64,000 nucleotides of DNA from Cerrena zonata. Its lineage: Eukaryota; Basidiomycota; Agaricomycetes; Polyporales; Cerrenaceae. The stretch is taken from assembly GCA_038087015.1 (NCBI GenBank), contig JASBNA010000001.1, forward strand, positions 310,001-374,000, read 5' to 3'. The position numbers and the translations under genes are program-made. The number at the start of each line of letters is the position of its first letter. Positions within the stretch are counted from its first letter, which is position 1. Shown piece by piece: positions 47,449-61,219 of the stretch. The notes beneath the pieces were generated by a model. That model made no database searches. It had not been told where the DNA came from and saw only the letters and a program-made list of their open reading frames with translations.

Positions 47449-48800
47449 ATGGCTTACCCATCGTATAACTCAGGATCTTACCCACCTCAGGGTCCTCCTT
47501 CATACAACGGTGCACCTGGCTATCAAACAGGTTACCCTGCTCCATCTGGTCCTTATCCCCCACAAGGCCCTCCTGCGCCCGGTGCACCTCCCCCTCAGGG
47601 CTATCAACAGGGGTACCAAGCTGGCTATGGTCAACCCCCACAACCTTCCTATGGTGAGTCGCAATCGTCGGGCTCGGATCACCATCGAACTGTCATTCTA
47701 AATATTTTCATCGAATTTAGGCGGCTATCCTCCAGCCCAACCACCACAACCAGGATACCCCCATACCCCGACCCCACCTGCAGCCCCAGGGGGCTACGCA
47801 CCAGGAGGTTATGGTGCTGGATATAACCAGGGCTACCAACCATCCCGATCCCCTCAACCTGGACACGCAGCTCCTTATCCCGGCCAACAACCTGGCGGTT
47901 ATGGCTCCCCGTACCCCGCTCAAGCACCTCCCCACGGTTATGGTGCTCCTCCTCCTCAACCAGGGTATGGCGCCCCCGCCGTTCCCGGATACGGAGCGCC
48001 AGGACCTCAAGCAGCTTACGGAGCACCTGCAGCACAGGCTCCTCCTCCTGGAGGTGACAGGCCTGTTCAATTCCAGTTCAAACAGGATAATGGATTCGAT
48101 TCATCTGGAAAGGTCATCGATGCGCAAGGGAAAGCCATCTTTATCATGAAGGATGAATCGGATGGTCACAGTTGGACGAAATACTTGAAGACTAGGGTAC
48201 GTAACATACGTATTGTATCTCAAATGTATCAGAATACTGAATTACTTCGAATAGCCGCTTCAAGTCAACCGAAGTGATGGAACCAAGTTTGCTAACATCG
48301 ATTGGAAGGGTGGTCCCGAAGAAACCAAGGTCACATTGCATGCTATCTGGGCAAAGGGAGAGAAGATGAAGATGAAGATTGAGGGTGATATCCTTGACCA
48401 AGAGTACGTTTTGCTCTCGTATATTTTTACTCCATCGAACTCATATCGATGTCCTATTTTCAGCTGGAAGTTCAGACTTCCGAACGGCCACTCATACGAA
48501 TGGGAAGGTCCCGGTAACGAGGCAACCTTCAGCCTCCTCGATCAGCAACAAGTGTCTGGATCTGGATTCGATACCCAAGCCAAGACCGTTGCTCGTTATA
48601 TGATGCACACCGAAGATCGTGATGCCACTCTCGAATTGCTCCCCGAAGCTTTGGCAGTACCAGATCTGCTTGACGCTTGTGTCCTCACTTCGTTCTACCT
48701 CGAGTACTACATGCAAGCCAACGCTGAAGAAGATGGCCCCAGTACATCTGCGGCACTCTCATCGGCCCTCCAACAGGCTGCTGCTAACGGCCGCAACTAG
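47449..48800 (+). CDS. Pro/Gly/Tyr-rich protein with a C-terminal tubby-like (DUF6593-type) domain
   Basis: Four exons, start MAYPSYNSGSYPPQG, stop TAG at 48798-48800. The first half (about 200 residues) is low complexity: repeats of PPQG, GGYGAP, YQQGYQ and PGYGAP, like the prion-like N-termini of annexin A7/A11 or RNA-binding proteins. The second half is folded: VQFQFKQDNGFDSSGKVI, KAIFIMKDESDGHSWTKYLK, NIDWKGGPEETKVTL, DWKFRLPNGHSYEWEGPGNE and a C-terminal helix ending LTSFYLEYYMQANAEE. This two-layer beta pattern with a WKGG turn and a terminal helix resembles the tubby/scramblase-like DUF6593 domain common in mushrooms. Function is unknown. The disordered tail may drive condensation, which is speculative. 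I saw no membrane segment. Confidence 0.8.
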
Positions 48801-49106
48801 AGTTCTCTCCCGCTTACGTCCTCTGTTCATGCTTATGAATGATAGATTGACTTGTAAAACAAAAACAAATGTACCACACTCCATGCATCATCAAAATTCC
48901 TGTATCCCTGTCCACAGCTCACTCAATAATTTATTCCTTCCGTTTCGGATTCCATCATCTGATTTAATTTTAATGGTTGTGACATTGGTTTCCTCGGGAT
49001 CAGCGAAACATTGATCCATAAAATACACGTAAGATCCATTACTTCTCATGTCGTTCTTTGCTCCACTGCAGCGCTCTTCCTGCATTCTTGCCTGGTGATA
49101 TCTCCT
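48801..49106. other. Convergent intergenic spacer
   Basis: About 300 nt between convergent gene ends; presumably both 3' UTRs. Confidence 0.4.
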
Positions 49107-50618
49107 TCAAGCACGAGGAGGGACAACGACAGTCCTTCCCTCCCTCGAACTCTGTTTCGCCAATTCGATAATCTCGATAACCTCAGCAGACTCGGCCCAC
49201 TTGACAGCAGGAGTCTTTCCTTCGCGGATAGCCGCAGCGACATCCTTGAACAACCCGACATATTGACCCTTGGCAGTTGATGGCCAACTAATAAAAGCAT
49301 CAAAAGTGTAATGTCAGTAAACGTCCGCGGCCATAGATCGGGAAAGGAAAAAGAGATAGGCTGCTGCGAGAGATTTGCGTTGTGTGTTATTACTCACATC
49401 GACTTGACGACCTGACCATCAATCAGGTTCTCCACTGTGCCCCAAATTTCCTCAGGTTCTTGCCCGTAAACCGTGTTCGTGGCGTCGACGATCTCCGATG
49501 GTGATTTGATCACTTTTAGCTGATCTTCCTGAGTATCCACACCGAACTTGAGGAAGGTTCCGCCTGTGCCCCGGACGACGTAACGGGGTTGTGAAGATCG
49601 GACGCTTAGCATGGTGCTTCTGAGAATGGCGGTGAAGGAGGTGGGCGTGACTGAGGCGGTGGTACGTTGGGGGAGTGATGGGTAATGGAGATTGATCGTG
49701 AACTGTCAAAAGAATGGTGTGAGGAGATAAATGCAGACATAGAATGATAAAAGAACATACGCTGTCGTCGAGTTGTTCGCTACCTAAGCCACGCAAGTTT
49801 TCGATTTGAGCAGTGACCTTGGCAGGTCGTCCGAACAGCACAAGAGCCTGGTCAATCAAGTGTGCGCCCAAATCATAGGTTTGACCTGAGGCAGGGAGTG
49901 GGAGGTCTTTCCAAGTGCCTTTGAGGACATCCCTGAAACGGTCGAATCTGGATATTACATCAAGGCGGTCAGTTTACCTCGTGTGTATAAAGAATTAAGA
50001 AGGTAAACCTACCGGGATTCAAACTCGTACAGGTTTCCAAGCGATTGGGGATTCTCAGGTGACAACGAAAGGAGAGAACGAAGTCCGAGGAAGTCCGAAT
50101 CCCAACGACGATTTTGATAGGGGTAAGCAACGAGCTTTTTAGACTTTGCAAGTTCGTCAATCTCAGTAGCCTGAGCGAATGTAGCGGTTATGGGTTTGTC
50201 ACACAATACTTCAGGATGCATTATGAGCATGATATGAAACTTTCAGTCCCTGGATTCTGCTCACCATGTTTTCCCGCCTCGAGAACCTTCTTAGTGAACT
50301 CATAATGAGTTTCACTAGGAGTACCGACGATGACAAGTTCGATTTCGGGGTCAGCTAGTACAGCCTCAAGGGAGTTGTAAATCTTGACATCCTTGGCTGC
50401 CTCAGGACCGAAACGTTCTTGTAGTTTACCGCCTGGTCCAGCGGGCTTACGCTCGAGAACGGCGTGAAGCTTGAACAAGTGGGGAAGTGCAAGTACGAAG
50501 GGAACATGGAAGGTCAGACCAGCAAGTCCGACACCTGAGAGAAAGGTTAAAATGCGACTATTTATGCATATATAGTTGTATGCATACCCAAAACGCAGGT
50601 CTTAATTGGTGATGCCAT
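49107..50618 (-). CDS. Gfo/Idh/MocA-family NAD(P)-dependent oxidoreductase, second member
   Basis: Exons on the minus strand join from ATG 50616-50618 (MASPIKTCVLG) to TGA 49107-49109. The Rossmann start TCVLGVGLAGLTFH, the strand LVIVGTPSETHYEF and VLCDKPITATFAQATEI (the family EKP signature here as DKP) mark the NAD(P)-binding domain. YQNRRWDSDFLGLRSLL and GTWKDLPLPASGQTYDLGAHLIDQALVLFG mark the substrate domain, where the Asp/His of DLGAHLIDQ are the usual catalytic positions. The C-terminal half is the open beta sheet typical of the family. It belongs to a different subfamily from the gene at 5402-7045: CEKP versus CDKP, and no Cys-rich insert. It is closer to the bacterial YhhX/YdgJ-like group, judged by motif only. 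Substrate unknown. The final conserved block TVVVPPRA ends the protein cleanly. Confidence 0.88.
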
Positions 50619-51376
50619 GTCGAGAACTTGGGAGAGATAAGTATAGACCACGGGCAGAACTTTGATATACTTGGGGATGCGGTGGGTTTATGCCTTCTTC
50701 CTCACGCTCTTTATACTGTTTTGCGTCCAGGTACAGAAACCAGAATGATTCGCCTTTGCCGGTGGGTTCCGTTGGCAAAAGGATGACCAAGGTGATGTAA
50801 CCAGCTTATCCTGAATTATGGAATTTAAACCTAGACCATGTTCAGGGTTTTGTGGCGGAGATACGGTCCGATCGATTATATCAGGATTGTGTGAGGCCTA
50901 ACGGAGACGTTGTGGAGGAGGATCAGTCACCAGGTACTTAGGTTCGACTCTTTTTGAGCTGCGTAACCTTTGCACCTGACCAGAGTACATTTTCAACTGT
51001 CAGCATCAAGGAATCTACAATTGAGTGCCCAACGTGAACACCAGTTCGAGCGAGAGTATTTGTCTATAACAGGGCCAAGTTTCGCAGACTCGTAAAAATC
51101 GAGCTGAGGAGGAAAACCCCATTTTGGCAATATCTCTACGATGACGTCAGCGTCTGTCACTATTTATCCTTGGGACTAAAAAGGAAAGCAAGTTCGACTT
51201 TGAACCGAGTTCATTTCAGGCAAGGTGGAGACTCCACTCCGTCTTCTTTTATTCGCTTTCCCCTTGACCACGTCCTCTACGACCCTCTCGACGCCTCTTA
51301 CGACGATATCGACGTTTTGTATCTATACTCAAGAGTATCACATCAATACCCTTTATGCAATTGCACTCATAGCATC
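50619..51376. other. Divergent intergenic region
   Basis: About 760 nt between divergent genes; apart from the TATA box no feature seen. A plus-strand frame open from 51170 continues into the GH9 signal peptide but has no ATG of its own context. Confidence 0.4.
50709..50715 (-). promoter_or_regulatory. TATA box of the second Gfo/Idh/MocA gene
   Basis: TATAAAG on the minus strand, about 91 nt upstream of the ATG at 50618. Confidence 0.45.
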
Positions 51377-53547
<2,171 letters not shown>

Positions 53548-54196
53548 ATTGCATTTCACTTTTTATTTCTTCGCATTTTCTTCGATTTGATTTTCTTTGC
53601 ATACATTCGGAAGGACACCCTTTGGACCTTGTAATCGTTCTCCATGACGATCTTTCTTGTATTTTAGTTACGTCCGGGATTTTTTGCTCTTTTACGCGAT
53701 GCTATCACATACCCACTAATCCGATTCGATGGCACGTTGCTGTATGACAGAAAACAAGAGACTTTGAACGAAATGATAGCGATGATACCGTGGGGGTGCA
53801 AACTTTCAGAACCCGTCCAAAAACAGTGTACGCACCTTCCTTTTACGGTCTCAGGATATTTTTCGTCATCTCGCTTCGCAGCGGTCTTGCTATACAGTTC
53901 ATCTTATACATATCCATCGATCTTGACCTTTTTTTACTTAGGTAAACAAGACAAGGATTTTCATTCGGAAAACAAATCAGTTACAAGAGTGGAGAAATAG
54001 GTTTGTCGATGGGGGTTGTCAACGACGTCTACGAGGTACAAGAGAAAAGAGATGGGAACCTGAAAGGTGAACATCATTTGCGGTCGCTGTCGAGTAATAC
54101 AATAATAACCTAATGTACGATTGAATACAAGGGACAGCAGAGGTTCTGCTACGTATATAACTTGATGCTTGATGAGGCCAATCGTGTTTAGTGACC
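53548..54196. other. Convergent intergenic spacer
   Basis: About 650 nt between GH9 and the next minus-strand gene end. No feature seen. Confidence 0.4.
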
Positions 54197-54967
54197 TCAA
54201 GTGTTCTTCATCGTCTTCACGTTCATCGCTGCAGCTTCCGAGTCATGGTCCGAAGTCAAGGTACCAAACCCGCTGGTTTGTTGTAGATCGGGCTCGGTAC
54301 CTGTCAACTTGGGAGGACTGAGTGGGGGATTTACCTCATCCGCCATCTTCTCGTCCATTGGTCCATGAATCGCATGTGTCGTCGGTTTAACGACGTTATC
54401 AGTTGTTGGGTTTTGCCCTTGGAACGAATTCCTGTTGGAGAGTTCTTGTCCGATGGGCAAAGGCCACGGCTGGTAAGGCCCTTGACCGATCGGCATTGAG
54501 TAGGAGGGTTGGTCACATTTGGGGTAGGAGGAAGGTCCGGGCTCAGAGTACTGGGGAATGTCCTCGCCGGGATTCGCCAGTGCAACGGTGCCTTGGCCGT
54601 AGACATATTTCCTGGCCTTGTAGTTGCGGCGTCGCACGCGACGTTTGGTAACACAGTCAGAACAATTGGCACAACCGACAATGACGCCATCATTGTCTTC
54701 AGCTTCGGAATCGTCCAAATCTGAATCGTCGGTATCCGAATCGTCGCCGTCGTCGCTAGGGGTCTCAAAGGGAGATACCAGAACACTGCTCAGAGGGTCT
54801 GGTTCGTCAACCAATTCCCCGTCGTTCTGAAGCAAAGAGTACAACGTTAGTGATGGGTTCGCCCTCAAACATGCTAGTTGGACGCTTACGATATTCCATT
54901 GTGGAAGGCAGGTTGTCCATATGACCAATAAGGCAAAGGCGAAGACGAAGCTAAAGAGCCAGATCAT
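54197..54967 (-). CDS. Hypothetical membrane protein with acidic Asp/Ser run
   Basis: Unrecognised. Starts MIWLFSFVFAFALLVIWTTC, a hydrophobic N-terminal segment that could be a signal anchor, then a strongly acidic stretch of Asp/Ser/Glu, a Cys-containing turn (CANCSDC), basic RRVRRRNYKARK and a Pro/Gln-rich tail ending MNVKTMKNT before TGA/TAA at 54197. A 63-nt segment (about 54887-54825) begins GTAAGC, contains CACTAAC and ends TTCAG; it is a multiple of three without stops, so it reads as coding but looks like an intron. With the intron removed the protein joins LPQWNI to NDGELVDEPD. Conservation, and so whether this is a real gene, cannot be judged here. Confidence 0.55.
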   Translation of the reverse strand: MIWLFSFVFAFALLVIWTTCLPQWNIVSVQLACLRANPSLTLYSLLQNDGELVDEPDPLSSVLVSPFETPSDDGDDSDTDDSDLDDSEAEDNDGVIVGCANCSDCVTKRRVRRRNYKARKYVYGQGTVALANPGEDIPQYSEPGPSSYPKCDQPSYSMPIGQGPYQPWPLPIGQELSNRNSFQGQNPTTDNVVKPTTHAIHGPMDEKMADEVNPPLSPPKLTGTEPDLQQTSGFGTLTSDHDSEAAAMNVKTMKNT

Positions 54968-55864
54968 GTTGAAGGTTTATGGAGGACGGTGTAGGAGAAT
55001 CGATTGAGCTGCCTCGACGGTGACGAGAGGTGGCGTATAGAGTATCGATGAGTAAAGATGCTGGAGAAAAGTGGGGATATACGGTGAGACGCACCAGGGT
55101 TTTATATCCATTTGCTCTTCCCTCATTACTCGCTTAACGGTGGGCTATTGACCTCGTCTCATCACACCCCAGGGCCCCACCCCGATAAATCGACCCTTAC
55201 CTTTTTGGGCCCTGGTTGTGGTGCGAGATCACACTGGGGGAACTCCCATGTTCCAATTTTACATTGTCGCATTGTCCGTGTCCTGCGCTCATTGCTTCCC
55301 TTCCCCGGGGGTGATACGCTTCCAAATTCTATTGGCATTCCATCAACATGTGTTTTCGTTTGTAGAATGATCTGATACCGTTCAGGGTCTTCTGCCTTTG
55401 TTCGAGGGTTCCCCAACTGCCCCTCCAGCCGGCAACAAATTGGTTTGGGCCCACTCTCATTTCGCTTTCGTCACTGGTTGGTAATACTTTTATTCCACAA
55501 GTCCTCGTTGAAAACACCCACGAAAAATTGTCAGCGATCTCAACTCCCTGGGGAAAATGCAACTGGTCTAGTTCTAAACCCACGCCACTTCCTTCACGCA
55601 TGTCTTCATCTACCTAAAAACTGACCCTCCTGTATCATGGTCAATGCTATTGTGCAAACGGGATAACGACAATCGAGCTGTCATGCTTTCATGTCTTTCC
55701 CCTCTTGTTTTCACTTGTCACGCTAGACATATCCCATACATTACTGTATGTATTTTCAATCACCACAAGATCATTGATGACGGACACATTGGTTCACGAT
55801 TCTATTATGCAAGTACGGATATAAATGGCTCCTAGATAATTGTGGAGTAAGCAGCATAAGGCGA
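54968..55864. other. Intergenic, no gene recognised
   Basis: About 900 nt between the hypothetical gene's start and MET10's end. A minus-strand TATAAAA near 55096-55102 lies about 130 nt upstream of the hypothetical gene's ATG. Short frames have no features. Confidence 0.4.
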
Positions 55865-58800
55865 TTAGTACACCTCAAGAACATAGCGTTCCTCCTCCTT
55901 GAGCCCTTCCAAGAAGTTAGACGCATGTTCTTCCTCCAACCCTTCGAATTCCCCAAGCGCACCGACCAACGCCTCATGAACATCTGGTACTGGCCATGTG
56001 GGTCCACATAGATAGAACACGCCCTCCTGCCTCAACAACATCCTAGCCAACGCCTCTCCGTCCTCCAACATCTTATGCTGGATGTACACCTTCTTTGGTC
56101 CGTCGCGAGAGAAAGCAAGACCCGCGTGGGTGATAGTACCCTCGAGCATAAATGCTTCGATCTCTTCTCCATAGAGGTATTCCTGACTTTGATGGCGAGA
56201 GCCGAAGTAGTAGTAGGTGTCGCCGACGGGGATGTTTTGTTGGGCGAGCCACGCGCGGTATTGAAGGAAGGCGCGGAAGGGAGCGGCTCCTGTACCGAGA
56301 CCAGCCATGATGATAGGTTGACTTGGTTGAGGTGGAAGCTACGATAGGCAAGTTAGTGGTTGATATAGCGCCAAAAGGATTCTATCACGGACCTTCATAA
56401 CACTGGGCCTAACAGATACTGTGACTTTCTGGCCGATCTTCAACCCAGCGAGATAACGAGTGCATTGACCATATCGTGGAAGCCCTGAGTTGACAAAGTT
56501 CAGTAACAGGTTTACGGAAATATATTTCGCCGAGACTTACCACTTGGGGAGCCCCACTCGACGGTAACGACAAGTAGGTCAACGCGATCACCAACGACAG
56601 CTTGTGCACTAGCAATACTGTAATGCCTCGGCTTGGTATCGCCAATCATCTCGCACAACCTTTCGATACCAGGGCGTGCACTTCCGTAACGCTTCAAGAT
56701 ATCCGCGAACGTAACGGTATCCTTCTCTGACAACTTTTTGAAAGTTGCTGATCCCTCTGGAGAACCGATAAACTGCAGGGCATACTTGTCGGTTTTATTG
56801 GTAGCGTATTCAGAGAGATCTGAATAGAAAGTCTTCGTGGGTTTACCGAAGAGGTCGATTTGTTGTTGAAGAGCTTGGAAGACGGTACGAGTATGCATCT
56901 TCGTACCATCACCTCCTGAAACAGGAATAGTGATAACGCGGTTGGGATCAACTCCGTACCAGGAGCAGAAGTCGAAGACTTCCGCTTCATCATTCCATCC
57001 ATGAACGCCAAGCGCTTCACCAATCTCGTACTTCAACCCGGTTCCGCTGGTATCGAACTCGAGATGGAAGACATTACGGTCGTACTCGGTAGGGGTGAGA
57101 CGTCGGTTAACTGTGCAAGTGACGAGGAATGTGCGATCCGGAACCTCAGGTCGTAACGCCACGTTCGGGGGTAGATCTGATTCTATGAGAGCGTCGTCGA
57201 CAGTAGCGGGGGTGAATGCTGAGGGGAAGATGATGTGCTTCGCAGCATCGTGCCAGGATCCCAACTTCGCTCCATTTACAAGTGTCTCGCCGATATCAGT
57301 CTCGACTGCAATGGCATTGAACTCGAAGTTCTTCAACGTAACGGGTTTAGCGTCCTCCGATTCAGCTGGTTGTGGGGGGACCTGAACCTCTACCAAACTC
57401 TCCCAGGCACGGGAAACAAGTTTCTTTAAATCAACATCTCTGAAAGCACCACTGAGAGTCTTCTGTGCAAGTTTGAGTACTACCTGCTGAGTGGCGCCTT
57501 TGCCAAGGTAGAGACGCAAGAAAGCAATATGAACAGCGGCACTCGGTGCGGTCTCATCGACAGCATCCGCGTTGAGCACGGCAAAGACGCAAGTGCCTTT
57601 GACGAATGATGTCCAAGGTCTCCGGGGCAGTGGTTGAGATTAGTTCAGCAGGGGACCAATCACTGACAACGAGGATAAGTGAGCCTGGTTTGGCATGCGA
57701 AGCGAGTGCGTGAGATTTCACGAGATTGTGGTCCAAAACGACAAGGACATCAGATGCACCGACACTATCTGCGGTTATGGGAAGTGCCAAAGCAGCAGGG
57801 ACGAAAGAATCGACAGCTACTTTGGGGGATAACAGAAGACGGTCGGCTTCGACACCTCCTGGTTTGGAGAGGACATCGAAGTCCGCAAGGAGTCTTGATG
57901 AAATGTTTGGCTGGCTTGCAAATGTCTGTTCGATCAACCGAGGTACGTTCGACAAAGTTGATTTCGGGGTGCCGAAGAATAGTACTTTCTTGGACGATGT
58001 CTCTAAGGAGACTGGGACTTGGGAAGGGATGAGGCCGAGCAGGAAGGTTGAGAAAGACGAAGGGGAAGTTACGAAGTCTTGGGTACGGGTAGGGGTAATT
58101 CTGTGGGGCTTGACTACAGGACCAGGCTGAAGTGGGTCCAATAACGACGAGTAAACGTCCACGTAGAGGCTTCCCTGAGCATATTGAGTGGGAACGTCAT
58201 CCAAAACATGTATAGTTTTGGCAGAACCGGGTATGATTGTGCGGAATGTATCTTCATCCCATGGCCGCAAAACACGAACAGAAACAACGCCCAAGCCGGA
58301 TACTCGCGAAGCAATAGCTTTGGCAAGTTGGGAAAGAGGGCCGTTGAGGGCGACGACTACAGTCTCGGCGCTGGCATCGCCTGAATAGTCAAAGTATTGG
58401 TATCCCGCATGAGCGAGACCATCCTTCAAGGACAGACCACTGGACACCTCAGGAAGTGTAGGCGCCTTAAACCCACCGATTTCACGAGCAGAACTGAAAT
58501 GATCAAATATGTGTATGACGTGAACGTTAGATAGACTGTATGACAATGTTGCGAGGTCTACAGCTTCTTGAGGAGTCGCCGAAAGCAAGACTGCGAAATG
58601 TTCTGGCAAGATAGGCAGAACTGGGGTGAGAGGTGCCAAGGTTGGTGATAAAGCGAATTTCTCGCCGACGGGTGTAACAGTTGGCACATGGATGACAAGT
58701 TTGCTTTCGCTCGAGGGGGATGGAAGATATGACAGAGACTGCATCATAGATGCGAGACCCGTCGGCGTGTTGTATGCAGTAAGCACGGCACCATTGGTAA

Positions 58801-59128
58801 CGTCCTTGCTTGAGCCTTGGGAAAGTCTACCGACCAAACTCAAACCTGCACCCGCTCGGGTCTGTAAGCTTATCACTGGAGCAGCACCGTCAGCAGTGGT
58901 CCAGGACTTCGTAAGAGAACCAAATCCGGCTTGCTCTGCGAGGTCGTAAACGAAGACAGTCGAACTTGATGTTGAACGAGAAGCTATATGCTCGATGACG
59001 ACTGATGCAGACAGTAAGACATTTTGCGGAGATGGTTTGAGCGAGTCCACCGAAGACCTTAAGGTAGGTGATCCTGGTACAGACAATGTCGACGAGGTCG
59101 ATAGCGGAGTGGAGATGCCTGAAGTCAT
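55865..59128 (-). CDS. MET10: Sulfite reductase [NADPH] flavoprotein component (Met10), one frame break
   Basis: Supplies electrons from NADPH to sulfite reductase in sulfate assimilation. Start MTSGISTPLSTSSTLSVPG (ATG 59126-59128), stop TAA 55865-55867. The N-terminal half (residues about 40-500) is the pyruvate:ferredoxin-oxidoreductase-like region of fungal Met10 (AEQAGFGSLTKSW, AYNTPTGLASMMQSL, RPWDEDTFRTIIP). The C-terminal half is the FAD/NADPH reductase: DRTFLVTCTVNRRLTPTEYD, EALGVHGWNDEAEVFDFCSW, RHYSIASAQ (FAD loop), GLGTGAAPFRAFLQYRAWLA (NADPH loop) and YYFGSRHQSQEYLYG, ending with an aromatic residue (YVLEVY). As expected for Met10, no flavodoxin-type FMN domain is seen. Two introns lie near the 3' end. 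The frame shifts once near 57601-57615: upstream reads APETLDIIRQ, downstream SFVKGTCVFAVLNADAVDE. No intron fits, so I regard it as a probable indel. Confidence 0.9.
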
Positions 59129-59398
59129 GGTGCCTCCAATGAAGATGTGGAAGTCGATGTCAAGTCTCTAACCGAGCTAATCACCGAGAACTTTTTAATT
59201 TTTAATTTTAGCATGCGTGATGATGGTGCAGTGAAAGATGGTGCAATAGCCGCAAATGATGGCGACATTTCACGATCGTGATCGATCGATTCGGTTCGTC
59301 TCACTGTAGAGCCCAAGTCTGTCCCTTCAGGTTACCACTTGCTTCGAGTCCGAGTCGTGCTCATTCGACTTTGACATTCAGGGTACAGCAATCGTTCT
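59129..59398. promoter_or_regulatory. Divergent promoter between MET10 and F-box gene 1
   Basis: Only 270 nt separate the ATGs of two divergent genes, so regulatory sequence is probably shared. No clear TATA box was seen; the AT-rich TTTTTAATTTTTAATTTT near 59190-59208 could serve as a nucleosome-poor tract. Confidence 0.4.
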
Positions 59399-61219
59399 AT
59401 GTCACCAAGCATCGATCAATCTGAAGGATCATCTAGGATGGAAGCCGAGGGATACAGAACTTCGCTCAAGAATGCGAGTGCGACAAGCCTGAAGGATGCT
59501 CCACGAGAAGTCATTCAGATACAGAGGAAACACAACGCATTAGCACCTATTTCACGTCTTCCTGTTGAAATATTCTACATTATCTTGATGTGGTGCAAAA
59601 GATTAAAACCAAGATCCGAACCCGAAGGATCCTGGCCCTCTCACATCGCTCGTAGAGCAGTGTTACACATCTCCCATACGTGCCATATGTGTCGAACCCT
59701 CACCCTCTCCTTCCCGACGGTTTGGGCCGATATAGACTTCCATGATCCTGCGTCCTTCGCAACTTGTTTGGAACGTTCGCAACGCTTGCCCATTTCCATC
59801 AAGTTCGATACATGGTTGCGTCACAGAAAATATGCCTTCGAGTCCTCTATCATAACGTGGGGCCTGCAAACTATTCACAAAGAATTTCACCGGATTTATA
59901 ATCTCATAATCTCGTGTCAATTAGATCTGGCCAATCAAGATCTGTTTGACCAGAACTCAAGTCAAGAACTTCCTTTACTAGTTGATTTAGAGATAAACCT
60001 CCGACAACGGTCAGAAAGCGCCAGGCCCCCGAACCCAGCGTTCTGCTTTACACGATGGCTCCTAGCCCATAGTGCCCCTCGTCTCAAAAAACTTGTAATA
60101 AGAGATTTGAGTTTCAAATGGTGGCAGTGTCGAACCTTTCCTTCAGGGTTGACACACCTCAGCATCAGCATGTTCTACAATGGGTTTCAAGGACACGACT
60201 ACTGTACCTTGGCCGAGGTTTTAACGTGCCTTGGGCAGCTATCCTCACTGGAAAACCTCGATTTAAGTGGTGCATTACCGATAAATACAAGGCCCATATC
60301 AGGATCGAGAGGAGTCGCATTAACTCCAATGCCTCAGCTGAAACTTTTGACTTTAGAGTCCTTGCTGCGCAGCGCCATACACTTTCTCACTTATCTTCAG
60401 CTTCCACCCCTGGTTGCTGTATGGATATCAGGAGGTGGTATAGATCATGACGGTGGTGAGTATAAGGACCTCTGTTCGGATCTCATCCCTTTCATGCAGG
60501 GGAGAACTGCATTGCAATCGTACAAATCCATGGTATCATTTGGCATCGTGAACGACCTGGGAAATGGTGGCTCTGTTTCTTTCCTTGGTAGCCGGAGCTT
60601 TTCGTCTTCACTCGACTCCCTCGTGGCAGAATATCACCTCACACTCGATTTCAAGACGAGAATGGAGGATAGTAAACTAACGAAGGATGTCTGTGACAGT
60701 TTTCATGATGCGCTCAAGCATATCCGTGCCCTCTTTCTGGACATGCTCAAGTTCTTTAACCTGGATTTCTTCCTCGCTAATTTCCGAACCTCAAAACATC
60801 TCTTACGGTTAGGATTGTCCGAATATAATGCATTAATCCTGCCAGAGCTTCTATTGTCGACACCCGAGGAGGATAGCAATGAAACTGAGGGGAACTTTAT
60901 CTTCCCTGAATTACATTCGCTCATTATCTCGGGCTTTGTATTCAAGGGAGCAAGGCTAGGCGGTCTCACAGAAGATGCATTCTTCATGAACATGGTGGAG
61001 GCGATCCAGACGCGTCAGAAACACGGGTTTGGTCCTCACACGCTTACCTTTCAAGATTGTACGAACTTTGACGAGTCGGAGAAAGTCGTGAAAGAAAGAC
61101 TTTCGTCTTTGGTTGTCGTCGTCGATACATCAACATCCCCTAACTACAAGCCAAATGAAGCTGGGACATATGACGATGATAAAGATGATATTAGTGAACC
61201 AGACCTTGTTGCCTCCTAA
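59399..61219 (+). CDS. F-box protein, tandem copy 1
   Basis: Single-exon frame of 606 residues, start MSPSIDQSEGSSRMEAEG, stop TAA at 61217-61219. After a 50-residue charged start, the F-box-like motif reads LAPISRLPVEIFYIILMWC (residues about 49-67), then RRAVLHISHTCHMCRTLTLS and FPTVWADIDFHDPASFATCL, the pattern common in mushroom F-box proteins. F-box proteins bind Skp1 and recruit substrates to SCF ubiquitin ligases. The rest shows leucine-rich, repeat-like helices (LSSLENLDLSGALP, HLLRLGLSEYNALILPELLL) that could bind a substrate. A paralogue lies 565 nt downstream. Mushroom genomes carry large, fast-changing sets of these genes. No individual substrate can be named. Confidence 0.85.
   Translation: MSPSIDQSEGSSRMEAEGYRTSLKNASATSLKDAPREVIQIQRKHNALAPISRLPVEIFYIILMWCKRLKPRSEPEGSWPSHIARRAVLHISHTCHMCRTLTLSFPTVWADIDFHDPASFATCLERSQRLPISIKFDTWLRHRKYAFESSIITWGLQTIHKEFHRIYNLIISCQLDLANQDLFDQNSSQELPLLVDLEINLRQRSESARPPNPAFCFTRWLLAHSAPRLKKLVIRDLSFKWWQCRTFPSGLTHLSISMFYNGFQGHDYCTLAEVLTCLGQLSSLENLDLSGALPINTRPISGSRGVALTPMPQLKLLTLESLLRSAIHFLTYLQLPPLVAVWISGGGIDHDGGEYKDLCSDLIPFMQGRTALQSYKSMVSFGIVNDLGNGGSVSFLGSRSFSSSLDSLVAEYHLTLDFKTRMEDSKLTKDVCDSFHDALKHIRALFLDMLKFFNLDFFLANFRTSKHLLRLGLSEYNALILPELLLSTPEEDSNETEGNFIFPELHSLIISGFVFKGARLGGLTEDAFFMNMVEAIQTRQKHGFGPHTLTFQDCTNFDESEKVVKERLSSLVVVVDTSTSPNYKPNEAGTYDDDKDDISEPDLVAS

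Noticed and set aside
47435..48149. Long open frames on both strands inside the Pro/Gly/Tyr-rich protein
   Set aside because: Shadow frames of low-complexity coding sequence; no independent start or splice context.
50930..50975. GGTTCGACTC resembling a tRNA T-arm
   Set aside because: No matching acceptor stem, D-arm or anticodon arm could be folded around it.
54331..54786. 151-codon minus-strand frame inside the acidic membrane protein
   Set aside because: Another frame of the same strand with no domain; the longer frame has the membrane segment and a proper ATG.
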